Positions 33,389 to 41,898 of a stretch of DNA of 64,000 nt are shown piece after piece. The stretch covers positions 1-64,000 of the forward strand of contig DHQO01000008.1 of the NCBI GenBank assembly GCA_002408125.1, in the 5' to 3' direction. The stretch comes from Hyphomonadaceae bacterium UBA5336. Its GTDB lineage: Bacteria > Pseudomonadota > Alphaproteobacteria > Caulobacterales > Hyphomonadaceae. Within the stretch, counting starts at the first letter, position 1, and every line of letters begins with the position of its first letter. The translations under genes were made by a program, and so were the position numbers. The notes under the pieces are model-generated. The model did not search any database, had not been told where the DNA came from, and saw nothing but the letters and a program-made list of their open reading frames with translations.

Positions 33389-34551
33389 TCGGCAGATACT
33401 CCTTCGGAAATGTCGATTGTCTTTGGTTCGGCGTTCGCGGGTGCGGGCGCGGCAGTGTCTGCCAGCTCCATACGATCGAAAATGTCGGCATGGACGGCAC
33501 TGAGACCGTCAAACTCCAGGGCAAGCCCCCTGGCCGCAAGGCGGACCTTCAACAGCGCCAATACGCCAAGCAGGGCACCATCCACAAGCCCAAGCTCGTG
33601 ACAACGCAGCGCGACAGGCCGGCCGGCCTCCAGCGCGCGCTGGAGCATGGGGCGAAGCTCCTCCAGGTCCGGTGCGCAGGCATTGCCCGACAGCGTGAGG
33701 ATAAACCGCCCCGGCTGGCGCTCAGCCTCCACACGCAGGGGGCCAGCATCCTTGAGATGGCGGACATCGCGCTGCACAACCCAGAGCCGGCTGGGGACAA
33801 GCGCGAGGAACCGCAAGCCATCCTTCACATAGCGCCGCCACAGGGCCGGCTCGGCCCAGATCCGCCAGGCCCATTCCAGACCGGCGCGCGACATCCAGCC
33901 GGGGGCACGCGCGATCGTGTTGCCAACAAAGTCCACCACCGCGCCGAGATGAGCGATGACCGGCGCGTTCAGCCGGTGACGATAGCGTGAGATCCAGTCC
34001 TGGCCCTTCTTCGCGCCGAGGCTGACGACCACGAAATCCGGCCGGGCGCGATTGATCGTCTCGAAGATCACCGGCGCGGCCATGTCTTCCACGCTGCCAT
34101 AGCCCGGATTGAGCGCGCCGCAGCCGACCAGGCCGCCATCTTCCTCGTTCAGCCGGGCATTGGCCGCCTCTGCCGCTCCGGCCCGGCCGCCAAAGAAGAA
34201 GACACGGATCTTCCTGTACCCCGGCTTGCGGGCGCGCAGGCGCTCGAACAGGTCCGATCCCGCCACGCGTTCGGGAATGGGCGCGCCAAGCTGGCGAGCA
34301 AGCCAGACCACCGGTGCGCCATCGGCCAGGCTGAGATCGGCCTCGCGGACCTGCTGCATGGCAACGGGCTCGCGCAGGGCCCTGATCAGCCAGTTGAGGT
34401 TTGGCGTCACGAAGGACAATCGCACCCCGGACTCCACAGCCCCGCGCAGGCGCGCTTCGGCGCCGTCGAGCGTGATCGCATCGACCGGTACGCCGAAAAC
34501 GGACCAGACATTGCGCTGGAACACGCTGGGAGAGGTGGCAAGCTGAGGCAT
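33385..34551 (-). CDS. WecG/TagA/CpsF-family glycosyltransferase fused to a STAS-like domain, inside the ilv operon
   Basis: Predicted 388-aa two-domain protein. Residues about 15-250 match the WecG/TagA glycosyltransferase fold (ManNAc or ManNAcA transfer to lipid-linked GlcNAc): TPNLNWLI, LADGAPVVWLARQLG, VFFFGG, and the region GAVVDFVGNTIARAPGWMSRAGLEWAWRIWAEP. The usual GxPkQE is altered to GAKKGQDW. Residues about 270-370 look like a STAS domain, with PVALRCHELGLVDGALLGVLALLKVRLAARGLALEF; the phosphorylatable Ser (DSSG) is replaced by DGALL. It sits 25 bases after ilvN and overlaps ilvC by ATGA, which is an odd location for a polysaccharide gene. Start at ATG 34551; ribosome site is weak. 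Confidence 0.8.
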   Translation of the reverse strand: MPQLATSPSVFQRNVWSVFGVPVDAITLDGAEARLRGAVESGVRLSFVTPNLNWLIRALREPVAMQQVREADLSLADGAPVVWLARQLGAPIPERVAGSDLFERLRARKPGYRKIRVFFFGGRAGAAEAANARLNEEDGGLVGCGALNPGYGSVEDMAAPVIFETINRARPDFVVVSLGAKKGQDWISRYRHRLNAPVIAHLGAVVDFVGNTIARAPGWMSRAGLEWAWRIWAEPALWRRYVKDGLRFLALVPSRLWVVQRDVRHLKDAGPLRVEAERQPGRFILTLSGNACAPDLEELRPMLQRALEAGRPVALRCHELGLVDGALLGVLALLKVRLAARGLALEFDGLSAVHADIFDRMELADTAAPAPANAEPKTIDISEGVSAE

Positions 34552-34576
34552 GGCTGGGTTTGGAAAGCCGAACTGG

Positions 34577-35128
34577 CTATCCCGCTTCCTTTCCGCGCTT
34601 GATCGACAGGACGCCCGTGCGCGAGACCTCAACCAGGCCGAGCGGTTCCATCAGTTCCAGGAACTGGTCGATCTTCTCGCTCGCGCCGGTGATCTCGAAG
34701 ACGAAGCTTTCAGATGTGGTGTCAATGACGCTGGCGCGGAAGATCTCCGCGATACGCAGCGCCTCGACACGGTCTGCCCCTTTTCCTGCGACCTTGACCA
34801 GCGCCAGCTCGCGCTCCAGCCCGCGCTTGGACTTGGTGATGTCGACCACCTTGTCGACCGGGACAAGGCGCAGGAGCTGAGACTCGATCTGTTCCAGGGT
34901 GTGCGCCGTCCCGCTGGTGACGATGGTGATGCGCGAGCGGTGGCGCGAGCGGTCGACCTCCGCGACAGTGAGGCTCTCGATATTGTAGCCGCGTGCGGAG
35001 AACAGGCCCACGACGCGCGCCAGCACGCCGGGCTCATTGTCGACCATCACGGCCAGCGTGCGCTTTTCAGGCACGTCCTCGCCATGGGTCATGTCATAGG
35101 CGGAGGCGGGAGATGTCGTCTCGCTCAT
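34577..35128 (-). CDS. ilvN: Acetolactate synthase small (regulatory) subunit
   Basis: Predicted 183-aa ACT-domain subunit that binds valine and controls the IlvB catalytic subunit. The N-terminal ACT domain has TLAVMVDNEPGVLARVVGLFSARGYNIESLTVAEVD and SRITIVTSGT; the C-terminal domain has ELALVKVAGK and FVFEITGASEKIDQFLELM. Length is typical of the longer IlvH/IlvN type (about 160-185). The start overlaps the stop of the preceding unknown gene by ATGA. Confidence 0.95.
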   Translation of the reverse strand: MSETTSPASAYDMTHGEDVPEKRTLAVMVDNEPGVLARVVGLFSARGYNIESLTVAEVDRSRHRSRITIVTSGTAHTLEQIESQLLRLVPVDKVVDITKSKRGLERELALVKVAGKGADRVEALRIAEIFRASVIDTTSESFVFEITGASEKIDQFLELMEPLGLVEVSRTGVLSIKRGKEAG

Positions 35129-35853
35129 TGGGCCAGCCTTTCCTGATAGGCATGGAGGATCGCTCTGCGCTCTTCGGTCGGCAGAATGAAGATCACGTCC
35201 TCGTCATTGTGCGCCGCCAGCACGCCGGGGTGACGGCAGTCGAATTCGAGAGCCAGCCGCGCGGCCCGTATATGGGGACGGTCGTCCATCCGGTCGGCAC
35301 GCTCGACCAGCGAATTGCGGTGATTGGGATCCAGGAAGGCCTGCAGCTCGGAGACGAACAGTCGGCGCAGCTTGAACAGCAGACTCGCAGCCTCCTCACC
35401 GGTGCGGAAATGGCCGAATTGCAGTATCTTGACCTGGTAACAGGCAATGATCACCGCGAACAGGATCGGCGGGCGATGGCCCTTGTAGGCCCCGTCCTTG
35501 TCTTGTCCCTTGGTGTCGGGCTGGTAGTTCGGGAAGAACAGCCGGCCGCGATCTGCCAGTGCCGAAAGGCGCGCGGCCAGTGTGTCGCGGCGCCGGATGA
35601 AGTCCTGCTCGGCAACCGGCCCCGTGCTGGTCGCAAGCATGCCGGCCTCAGCCATGACATCGATCACCTCATCGCCCCAGTCGAGGCTCTGGCGGTCGAT
35701 CTCGACGCGCACAGCGCCCTGCTGCAGGCGGCGCTGCGCCCGGGTCTCGCCGCGCGCAAAGATGGCCGAGCCCACCGCGACAAGGGCCGACACGATGGTC
35801 ACAAGGACATCGAGATTGTCCTTCAGCCAGTCCAGGGCCTGTTGCAGGGTCAT
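35125..35853 (-). CDS. membrane-anchored protein of unknown function in the ilv operon
   Basis: Predicted 242-aa protein starting MTLQQALDWLKDNLDVL with one hydrophobic helix at about residues 16-32 (TIVSALVAVGSAIFA), so it is probably anchored with a long cytoplasmic or periplasmic part. The rest is rich in charged residues with several Arg/Asp-heavy helices and no motif I recognise. It has 4-bp ATGA overlap with ilvN. The frame is open for 100 codons further upstream, but those residues look non-coding. Position between ilvB and ilvN suggests co-expression only. Confidence 0.6.
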   Translation of the reverse strand: MTLQQALDWLKDNLDVLVTIVSALVAVGSAIFARGETRAQRRLQQGAVRVEIDRQSLDWGDEVIDVMAEAGMLATSTGPVAEQDFIRRRDTLAARLSALADRGRLFFPNYQPDTKGQDKDGAYKGHRPPILFAVIIACYQVKILQFGHFRTGEEAASLLFKLRRLFVSELQAFLDPNHRNSLVERADRMDDRPHIRAARLALEFDCRHPGVLAAHNDEDVIFILPTEERRAILHAYQERLAQ

Positions 35854-36022
35854 GGCGCACATCCTCCGGTGCCGGATATGGCGCCCCTTTTGCCACGCCG
35901 GATGAAGCATGGGCAACCACAACTGGGACCGGTTGAGACGGATGTCCGACATGGGTGTGCATACGGGGGGCTGGCCGCGCCCGGATCGTCGGGCGCGAAG
36001 GGGTTGAAATGATTGAGGGCAG

Positions 36023-36211
36023 CTAGCCCTGGCTGGAAACCAGACGCAGTCCGGGACGGCTTGTCTGCGGTATGGCCATGGCGCCGGCAGCGACGCCCTG
36101 GGCATAGGTGAGGCCGGGGGCGACGTTCGGGAAACGGGCCGGCGGCGGGCCACCCATGGTCAGCGAGGCAGCGGCGCGGGGCTTCTCGGGGGTCTTCACG
36201 AGTTTCAGCAT
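36023..36211 (-). CDS. small hypothetical ORF just downstream of ilvB
   Basis: Possible 62-aa protein (MLKLVKTPEKPRAAASLTMG at the N-terminus) that begins 2 bases after the ilvB stop; a GTG overlapping the stop is an alternative start. It is Pro/Ala/Gly-rich with no motif or membrane segment. Its position inside the operon favours translation, but short GC-rich frames often arise by chance. Confidence 0.35.
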   Translation of the reverse strand: MLKLVKTPEKPRAAASLTMGGPPPARFPNVAPGLTYAQGVAAGAMAIPQTSRPGLRLVSSQG

Positions 36212-36213
36212 CA

Positions 36214-37995
36214 CTACACCAGTCGCTTTCCGTCTTCACCGATTTCGTCACCCTGGATCTCACCCAGGATCATTTCATTGTGGGCTGCACCCGACGGGAT
36301 CATCGGCAGGCAGTTCTCGTTCTTCACCACCCTGCAGTCGAAGATAACAGGCCCATCATAATCAATCATTTCCATGATTTTCGCGTCGAGCTCGCCGGGA
36401 TCGTCGCAAATGATGCCTTTTGCACCATATGCCTCGGCCAGTTTCACAAAATCAGGCAGCGCCTCGCTGTAGGAGTGGGAATAGCGCTCGCCATGCAGCA
36501 GCTGCTGCCACTGGCGCACCATGCCCATCCATTCATTGTTGAGGATGAACACCTTGATCGGCAGATCGTGCTGCACGGCGGTGGACATTTCCTGCATCAC
36601 CATCTGCACGCTGGCCTCGCCGGCAATGTCGACAACCAGCGCACCCGGATGCGCGGCCTGAATTCCGACCGCGGCCGGCAGGCCATAGCCCATGGTGCCG
36701 AGCCCGCCGGAAGTCATCCAGCGATTGGGCTCCTCGAAATGATAGAATTGCGCGGCCCACATCTGGTGCTGGCCCACCTCGGTGGAGATATAGGTGTCGC
36801 GGTCGCGGGTCAGCTCATAGAGGCGCTCGACTGCGTATTGCGGCTGGATCGCCGTCTTGCTGCGGGCATAGGCAAAGCAGTCGCGCGCCTTCCAGCTCTC
36901 GATCTGCTTTTTCCAGTCCTTCAGCGAGGGGCGCTTGCCGCTTCGCGCCTCCCAGGCCTTCAGCAGGGCTTCCAGCGCCTCGGCGCAGTCGGCCACTATT
37001 GGCACATCCACGCGGACATTCTTGTTGATCGAGCTCGGGTCGATATCGATGTGGATCTTCTTCGAACCCGGCGAGAAGGCATCGATCCGCCCCGTCACCC
37101 GGTCGTCGAAGCGCGCGCCGATGCAGATCATCAGGTCGCAGTCATGCATGGCATGATTGGCCTCGTATGCGCCGTGCATGCCCAGCATGCCGAGCCAGTC
37201 GGGATGGGAAGCCGGAAAGGCGCCGAGCCCCATCAGGGTGGAGGTCAGCGGAAAGCCGGTCTCTTCCTGCAGCTTGCGCAGCAGCTGCGAGGCGCGCAGG
37301 CCGGAATTGATCACGCCGCCGCCGGTATAGAAGACCGGGCGCTTGGCCTGCACCATCAGGTTGATCGCCTGCTCGATGCGGTCCTTCTTCGGCGTGGTGC
37401 GCGGGCGGTAGGTGCGCCGGTGCACCTCCTCCTTGCTCACCCAGGCGCCGGTGGCGAACTGCACATCCTTGGGCACATCCACCACCACTGGGCCGGGCCG
37501 GCCGCTGGTCGCCACCAGGAAGGCCTCGTGCAGGGTGCGGGCAAGATCGTTCACATCGGTGACGAGATAATTGTGCTTGGCACAGCAGCGCGTGATGCCC
37601 ACCGTATCGCATTCCTGAAAGGCGTCGGTACCGATGAGGTGCGTCGGGACCTGGCCGGTGATCACCACCATGGGGATGGAGTCCATCATCGCATCGGCAA
37701 TCGGCGTCACCATATTCGTCGCGCCGGGGCCGGAGGTCACCAGCACCACACCGGGCTTGCCGGTGGAGCGGGCATAGCCCTCGGCGGCATGACCGGCGCC
37801 CTGCTCGTGGCGCACCAGGATGTGGCGCATGGAGGGCTCGGAGAAGAGCGCGTCATAGATCGGCAGAACTGCCCCGCCGGGATAGCCGAACAGCGTGTCT
37901 ACGCCCTGCGCCTTGAGAACTTCGATGACAAGCTGGGCGCCGGTCATGGTCTTGGGGGCTTTGGTCGCAGGCTCTGTGGCGGTGTTCGGTTTCAT
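36214..37995 (-). CDS. ilvB: Acetolactate synthase large (catalytic) subunit
   Basis: Predicted 593-aa ThDP- and FAD-dependent enzyme. Domain order: ThDP Pyr domain (about 15-180; FGYPGGAVLPIYDAL, RHEQGAGHAAEGYARSTGKPGV with catalytic Glu), central FAD domain (about 205-345), and ThDP PP domain (about 400-560; GGLGTMGYGLPAAVG and ILNNEWMGMVRQWQ). The Mg2+-binding motif usually written GDGSF reads DIAGEASVQMVMQ, as in many acetolactate synthases. First structural gene after the attenuator. Confidence 0.95.
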   Translation of the reverse strand: MKPNTATEPATKAPKTMTGAQLVIEVLKAQGVDTLFGYPGGAVLPIYDALFSEPSMRHILVRHEQGAGHAAEGYARSTGKPGVVLVTSGPGATNMVTPIADAMMDSIPMVVITGQVPTHLIGTDAFQECDTVGITRCCAKHNYLVTDVNDLARTLHEAFLVATSGRPGPVVVDVPKDVQFATGAWVSKEEVHRRTYRPRTTPKKDRIEQAINLMVQAKRPVFYTGGGVINSGLRASQLLRKLQEETGFPLTSTLMGLGAFPASHPDWLGMLGMHGAYEANHAMHDCDLMICIGARFDDRVTGRIDAFSPGSKKIHIDIDPSSINKNVRVDVPIVADCAEALEALLKAWEARSGKRPSLKDWKKQIESWKARDCFAYARSKTAIQPQYAVERLYELTRDRDTYISTEVGQHQMWAAQFYHFEEPNRWMTSGGLGTMGYGLPAAVGIQAAHPGALVVDIAGEASVQMVMQEMSTAVQHDLPIKVFILNNEWMGMVRQWQQLLHGERYSHSYSEALPDFVKLAEAYGAKGIICDDPGELDAKIMEMIDYDGPVIFDCRVVKNENCLPMIPSGAAHNEMILGEIQGDEIGEDGKRLV

Positions 37996-38030
37996 CGGTC
38001 TGTCTTGTTCAGGTCATTTGGGGTCAGGGC

Positions 38031-38060
38031 AAAAGAAAAAGGGCCCCGCTTCCGAGACCC
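38031..38060 (-). terminator. attenuator terminator of the ilv operon
   Basis: On the - strand 38060-38041 forms an 8-bp stem (with two G-U pairs) and a GAAG tetraloop, followed by TTTTTCTTTT (38040-38031). It lies between the leader peptide and ilvB. The 5-prime arm GGTCTCGG can alternatively pair with CCGATTGACC (38096-38087), which would free the terminator. Confidence 0.85.
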
Positions 38061-38082
38061 TTGTGTGCATGCGCCCGCAACC

Positions 38083-38098
38083 GGCCGGTCAATCGGCC
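38083..38098 (-). promoter_or_regulatory. pause/antiterminator segment of the ilv attenuator
   Basis: The leader RNA just past the leader-peptide stop can fold as a 5-bp GGCCG/CGGCC hairpin with a 6-nt loop. The overlapping stretch CCGATTGACC (38096-38087) is also complementary, with a 2-nt bulge, to the 5-prime arm of the terminator. These two states are what a ribosome-mediated attenuator requires. Confidence 0.55.
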
Positions 38099-38100
38099 AG

Positions 38101-38139
38101 TCACGGACGCCTGATAACGAGTACGCTGATCGCGCGCAT
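38101..38139 (-). CDS. ilv operon leader peptide (MRAISVLVIRRP)
   Basis: A 12-codon ORF behind a strong AGAGGA ribosome site encodes a peptide with two Ile, two Val and one Leu in codons 4-9, the amino acids made by the downstream enzymes. When charged Ile, Val or Leu tRNA runs short, a ribosome stalled here would leave the antiterminator free. It is too short for usual gene finders. Confidence 0.85.
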   Translation of the reverse strand: MRAISVLVIRRP

Positions 38140-38166
38140 GGGCAGTTTCCTCTCCAGTCGTTGAAA

Positions 38167-38195
38167 AGAATAAACTTGCGCTTAGCCGGGGTCAA
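38167..38195 (-). promoter_or_regulatory. sigma70-type promoter of the ilv operon
   Basis: On the - strand TTGACC (38195-38190) and TATTCT (38172-38167) are separated by 17 bases. Transcription would start near 38160, about 20 bases before the leader-peptide ATG. The -35 box lies in the last codons of miaA. Confidence 0.65.
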
Positions 38196-39114
38196 TCTCC
38201 CGATAGAGGGCAAAAATCACCTTTTTGCGCTCCTGCAGCTCCACGGTGGGAATCCGTGGCCAGAAGGGAAACTGCCGCCCGATCCAGGTGAACTGGCGCT
38301 TGGCATAGCGGCGTGTGTCGCGCTTGGCATTCTCGGCGGCCTCCTCAGCCGAGATCTGCCCGCGCAGGAAGGCGGCCAGCCAGGGCATGCCATGGGCCTT
38401 CATGGCCGGCAGGTCTTCCGGCAGGCGGCGATTGATCAGCCGGCGGGCCTCTTCCATCGCGCCCTTCATCATCATGGTCTCGAAGCGGCGGTCTATACGT
38501 GCATAAAGGCGCGTGCGCGGCGGGGTCAGTGCCACGCCCAACCACTCCCCCTCGGCCAGCAGCGGCGCCATGCGCGCACCCTGCAGCGCGCTGATCGGCT
38601 TGCCGGTGGCGAGCCAGACTTCATAGGCACGCGCGAGGCGCTGGCGGTCATTGCCCTTGATCCGCTCGGCCGCCTGAGGGTCGACGCGTTCAAGCCGGTC
38701 GCGCAGGCCGACCGCGCCGTCTGCCGCCAGAATCGCACGCACATCGCCGCGAATCTCCTCCGGCACCGGGGGAATATCGCTGAGCCCCTCGGTCAGGGCG
38801 AGGAAGTAGAGTCCCGTCCCGCCGACCAGGATCGGCGTCTTGCCGCGCCGGGAAAGATCGGCCAGCACATCGCGCACATCCTCCAGCCAGCTGCCGGTCG
38901 AATAGCGCGTCGCCGCATCGACATGGCCGAACAGGTGGTGGGGAATGCCCTCCATCTCCTCTTCGCTGGGACGCGCCGACAGGACGTCGAGATCGCGATA
39001 GACCTGCATGGAATCCGCATTCACGACCTCGCCGTCGAGCACTTTCGCGAGCTCGACCGCCAATTGGGTCTTGCCGCTGGCGGTCGGACCGTGGATGAGA
39101 AGCGGAGCGTTCAT
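38182..39114 (-). CDS. miaA: tRNA dimethylallyltransferase
   Basis: Predicted 310-aa enzyme that adds the dimethylallyl group to A37 of tRNAs reading U-starting codons. Visible: P-loop HGPTASGKTQLAVELA near residue 8, NADSMQVYRDLDV with the catalytic Asp, VGGTGLYFLALTEG, GNDRQRLARAYEV, and the C-terminal YAKRQFTWIGRQ. Length is typical (about 300-316). Divergent from serB. The ilv promoter is inside its 3-prime end. Confidence 0.94.
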   Translation of the reverse strand: MNAPLLIHGPTASGKTQLAVELAKVLDGEVVNADSMQVYRDLDVLSARPSEEEMEGIPHHLFGHVDAATRYSTGSWLEDVRDVLADLSRRGKTPILVGGTGLYFLALTEGLSDIPPVPEEIRGDVRAILAADGAVGLRDRLERVDPQAAERIKGNDRQRLARAYEVWLATGKPISALQGARMAPLLAEGEWLGVALTPPRTRLYARIDRRFETMMMKGAMEEARRLINRRLPEDLPAMKAHGMPWLAAFLRGQISAEEAAENAKRDTRRYAKRQFTWIGRQFPFWPRIPTVELQERKKVIFALYREIDPG

Positions 39115-39163
39115 ATGACAGGATTAAGCCGTCCCCCGGCGGCTGAAAAGGAGCAGGCTGAAG

Positions 39164-40093
39164 ATGGATACACGCGACAAAGCCGCAATCGACCATGTCG
39201 CCACCATCGTCAGTCCCCAAATGGACGCCGGGATTGAATCCCGCTTCGTCCAAACGCTGAAATTGAATTTGGGCAGTGAAATCGAATTGCGCAACCTCTC
39301 GGGTGACAGGGCAGAATTTGCCGCAGACGCGGAATTGGGCCTGATGACCCCGAAGGCTGCGGCCGCACTCCAGAGCGGGCTCTGCGAGCAGTTCTCCGGC
39401 CTCGCCGACTGCGCGGTCCTGCCTTCGGACGGGCGACGCAAACGCCTCCTCGTCAGCGACATGGACTCCACCGTGATCGGTCAGGAATGCCTCGACGAAC
39501 TGGCCGACTTTGCCGGCGTGAAGGCCGAGGTGGCCGCGATTACCGAACGCGCCATGGCCGGCGAGCTGGATTTCGAGGGCGCCCTCACCGAACGCGTCGC
39601 CATGCTCAAGGGGCTCGGACTTGCTGCGCTGGAAGAGTGCTATGCCTCGCGTATCGGGCTCAATCCCGGCGTGCGCACTCTGGTCGCGACCATGAAGGCG
39701 AATGGCGCGCGCACCGTGCTGGTCTCGGGCGGGTTCACCTATTTCACTTCACGCGTGGCACGCGATGCGGGTTTTGAGGGCCATCGCGGCAATACGCTGG
39801 TCGATGACACCGCGGCGCTGACAGGCGAGGTTGGCCGGCCGATCCTCGGACGCGAGGCCAAACTGACCGCCCTCCGGGAAGAAACCGCCGCGCTGGGCGT
39901 GGAACTCTCCGATTCGATCACGCTGGGCGATGGCGCCAATGATCTCGCCATGATCGAGGCGTCCGGGCTCGGCATTGCCTATCGCGCAAAGCCCATCGTG
40001 GCGGAAAAAGCGCGCGCGGCAATCCAAGTTACACCGCTGACCACTGCGCTCTATTATCAGGGCTATAGCGCCTCTGAGTTTGTCGAAGGCTAG
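39164..40093 (+). CDS. serB: Phosphoserine phosphatase
   Basis: Predicted 309-aa enzyme doing the last step of serine synthesis. The HAD catalytic motif DMDSTVIGQECLDELADFAG is at about residue 97, motif II is VLVSGGFTYFTSRVA, and motif IV is LGDGANDLAMIEASGLGIAYRAKP. The N-terminal 85 residues are a divergent ACT-like extension, as in E. coli SerB (322 aa). It ends 6 bases before the convergent degP stop. Confidence 0.94.
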   Translation: MDTRDKAAIDHVATIVSPQMDAGIESRFVQTLKLNLGSEIELRNLSGDRAEFAADAELGLMTPKAAAALQSGLCEQFSGLADCAVLPSDGRRKRLLVSDMDSTVIGQECLDELADFAGVKAEVAAITERAMAGELDFEGALTERVAMLKGLGLAALEECYASRIGLNPGVRTLVATMKANGARTVLVSGGFTYFTSRVARDAGFEGHRGNTLVDDTAALTGEVGRPILGREAKLTALREETAALGVELSDSITLGDGANDLAMIEASGLGIAYRAKPIVAEKARAAIQVTPLTTALYYQGYSASEFVEG

Positions 40094-40099
40094 ATCCGG

Positions 40100-41551
40100 T
40101 CAGCTCGTGACATCGAGCTGGATCGAGAAGAAGGCCTTGTAGCCGCCGCGCCCGCCACGCCAGACCTGGATCAGCAGCGGCGTTTCGGGACGCCCGGTCG
40201 CCTCTTCCATCTCTTCCACCGCATCGGCAACCGACGAGACCGGGTCAAAGCCCATCTCGATGATCACATCGCCCTTTTCCAGCTTGCCGAAACTCGGCCC
40301 CCGGGGGCTGACGGAATTGACCACCACGCCGAGAATGTCGCTCGGCACACCATAGCGACGGCGCGTGGCATCATCCAGCGTAATGAACTCCACACCGAGC
40401 GCATTGTCGGTGATCGCCATTTCGGGAATTTCCTGCTCTTCAGGCTCCTCACCGCCGGTATCGAGCTCGCCGAGCGTGACCTCAAGCGTGCGCGCGCGCC
40501 GGTCGCGGACAATGTCCACGCTCACGGTCTTGTCGACGCCGGCTTCGGCCACGATCCGGGTCAGCGCGCGGGTGTCGCGCACCTCCTCGCCGTTGAAGGT
40601 GCGCACCAGGTCGCCAACCTCCAGGCCTGCCTCATCGGCCGGCCCGCTATCCTCGATGCGGGTGATGATGACACCCGATGCCGAATTCACGCCATAGGCG
40701 CGGGCAATGTCGGCATCGATGCCCTGCACAGACACGCCAAGCCAGCCGCGCCGCAATTCGCCGAACTCGACCAGCTGGCTGGAGACCTGACGAACCATGT
40801 TGGATGGGATCGCGAAGCCGATTCCTACAGAGCCGCCGGTCGGGGAGATGATCGCTGTGTTCACGCCGACCACTTCGCCGGCGAGGTTGAACAGCGGACC
40901 GCCGGAGTTTCCCCGGTTGATCGCCGCGTCTGTCTGGATGAAATCGTCATAGCGCCCGCCAGTATTGCGGTTGCGCGCGGAGATGATGCCGGCAGAGACA
41001 GAGCCTCCGAACCCGAACGGGTTACCGATGGCCATCACCCAGTCGCCAACCTCGGCCGCGTCGCTGTCGGCAAGCTCCACGAAAGGGAGCGGATCGCTGG
41101 TGATCAGGCGCAGCACGGCAACATCGGTTTCCGGGTCGGTACCGATCAGCTCGGCTCTCAGTTCGGTGCCATCGGAGAAAACCGCCGTGATTTCATCGGC
41201 ATTCTCGATGACATGATTGTTGGTGACAACAATTCCATCAGCCGAAATGATGAAACCCGACCCGAGAGAGCCTTCCTGGTGGTAGCCCTCCTCATCGCGC
41301 CCGAAAAACGGATTGAAGCGCTCCAGCGGCGAGCCTTCGGGAAATTCCGGCAGGCCGCGCGGGGCCACGGTCTGGCGCGTCGTAATGTTCACGACAGCCG
41401 GCATCAGGCGCCGCGCCAGCTCGGCAAAGCTTTCCGGCGCGTCGCTCATGTCGACCTCTTCGGCGTGATCGCTCAGCGACTGGGCACCCGCCGCGAGAGG
41501 CGAAACGGCAAACAGGGCAGCCAGGCAAAGGGGGCGGGCGAAACGCAGCAT
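40100..41551 (-). CDS. degP: Do-family periplasmic serine protease (DegP/HtrA)
   Basis: Predicted 483-aa periplasmic protease/chaperone. The signal peptide ends near AAGA (residue 22). The catalytic triad is His in VVTNNHVIEN, Asp in DPETDVAVLRL and Ser in INRGNSGGPLFN. Two PDZ domains follow (about 265-360: RGWLGVSVQGIDADIARAYG, and about 385-475). A good ribosome site AGAGGAG precedes the start. It lies next to the hfl genes but reads with them on the same strand after DUF2065; separate expression is likely. Confidence 0.94.
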   Translation of the reverse strand: MLRFARPLCLAALFAVSPLAAGAQSLSDHAEEVDMSDAPESFAELARRLMPAVVNITTRQTVAPRGLPEFPEGSPLERFNPFFGRDEEGYHQEGSLGSGFIISADGIVVTNNHVIENADEITAVFSDGTELRAELIGTDPETDVAVLRLITSDPLPFVELADSDAAEVGDWVMAIGNPFGFGGSVSAGIISARNRNTGGRYDDFIQTDAAINRGNSGGPLFNLAGEVVGVNTAIISPTGGSVGIGFAIPSNMVRQVSSQLVEFGELRRGWLGVSVQGIDADIARAYGVNSASGVIITRIEDSGPADEAGLEVGDLVRTFNGEEVRDTRALTRIVAEAGVDKTVSVDIVRDRRARTLEVTLGELDTGGEEPEEQEIPEMAITDNALGVEFITLDDATRRRYGVPSDILGVVVNSVSPRGPSFGKLEKGDVIIEMGFDPVSSVADAVEEMEEATGRPETPLLIQVWRGGRGGYKAFFSIQLDVTS

Positions 41552-41636
41552 TTTAGGGTCGAACTCCTCTTGGAACAGATCGGCGACTATTCAAGCTACC
41601 GAAAACTATGGCGGTTCTTGGTCGAACGGCAATCTT

Positions 41637-41849
41637 TCAGATCAGCCGTACAGCAACATAAAACAAAAGCGCGCCGAGCGCGGCAGTCCACAGGCCGGCT
41701 GAGCGGATATCCGGCACCGGCAGGCGCGAAGCCCATTCCAGGAAACGCTTCATGGCATCGGGCGCCACCGCATAGGCCAGCCCCTCAAGCAGGAACCAGA
41801 GCCCGAAGGCGGCAAGAAAGAGCGGAAGCGGGGAAAAGCTGGAAAACAT
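41637..41849 (-). CDS. DUF2065 (YjeT-like) small membrane protein
   Basis: Predicted 70-aa protein, starting at ATG 41849, with two hydrophobic helices (PLFLAAFGLWFLLEGLAYAVAP and LWTAALGALLFYVAVRLI) that match DUF2065. In E. coli the yjeT relative also follows hflK-hflC, so the synteny supports the call. It follows hflC by 105 bases, a gap with two hairpins. Function unknown. Confidence 0.85.
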   Translation of the reverse strand: MFSSFSPLPLFLAAFGLWFLLEGLAYAVAPDAMKRFLEWASRLPVPDIRSAGLWTAALGALLFYVAVRLI

Positions 41850-41877
41850 GGGGCGGCCGTCACTGACCTGAAAACGC

Positions 41878-41898
41878 CGGCAGGCATGGAGCCTGCCG
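41878..41898 (-). terminator. hairpin after hflC, possible terminator or attenuator before DUF2065
   Basis: An 8-bp perfect stem (CGGCAGGC with GCCTGCCG) closes a 5-base loop; on the - strand GCGTTTT follows. It lies 56 bases past the hflC stop. A smaller stem (CGGGA-N5-TCCCG at 41902-41916) precedes it. It may lower, rather than stop, expression of the DUF2065 gene. Confidence 0.5.

Noticed and set aside
36280..39237. 985-aa open frame on the + strand opposite ilvB and miaA
   Set aside because: GC-rich antisense shadow: it covers ilvB and miaA fully, shows no family motif and is rich in His/Arg/Gly from complementary codons.
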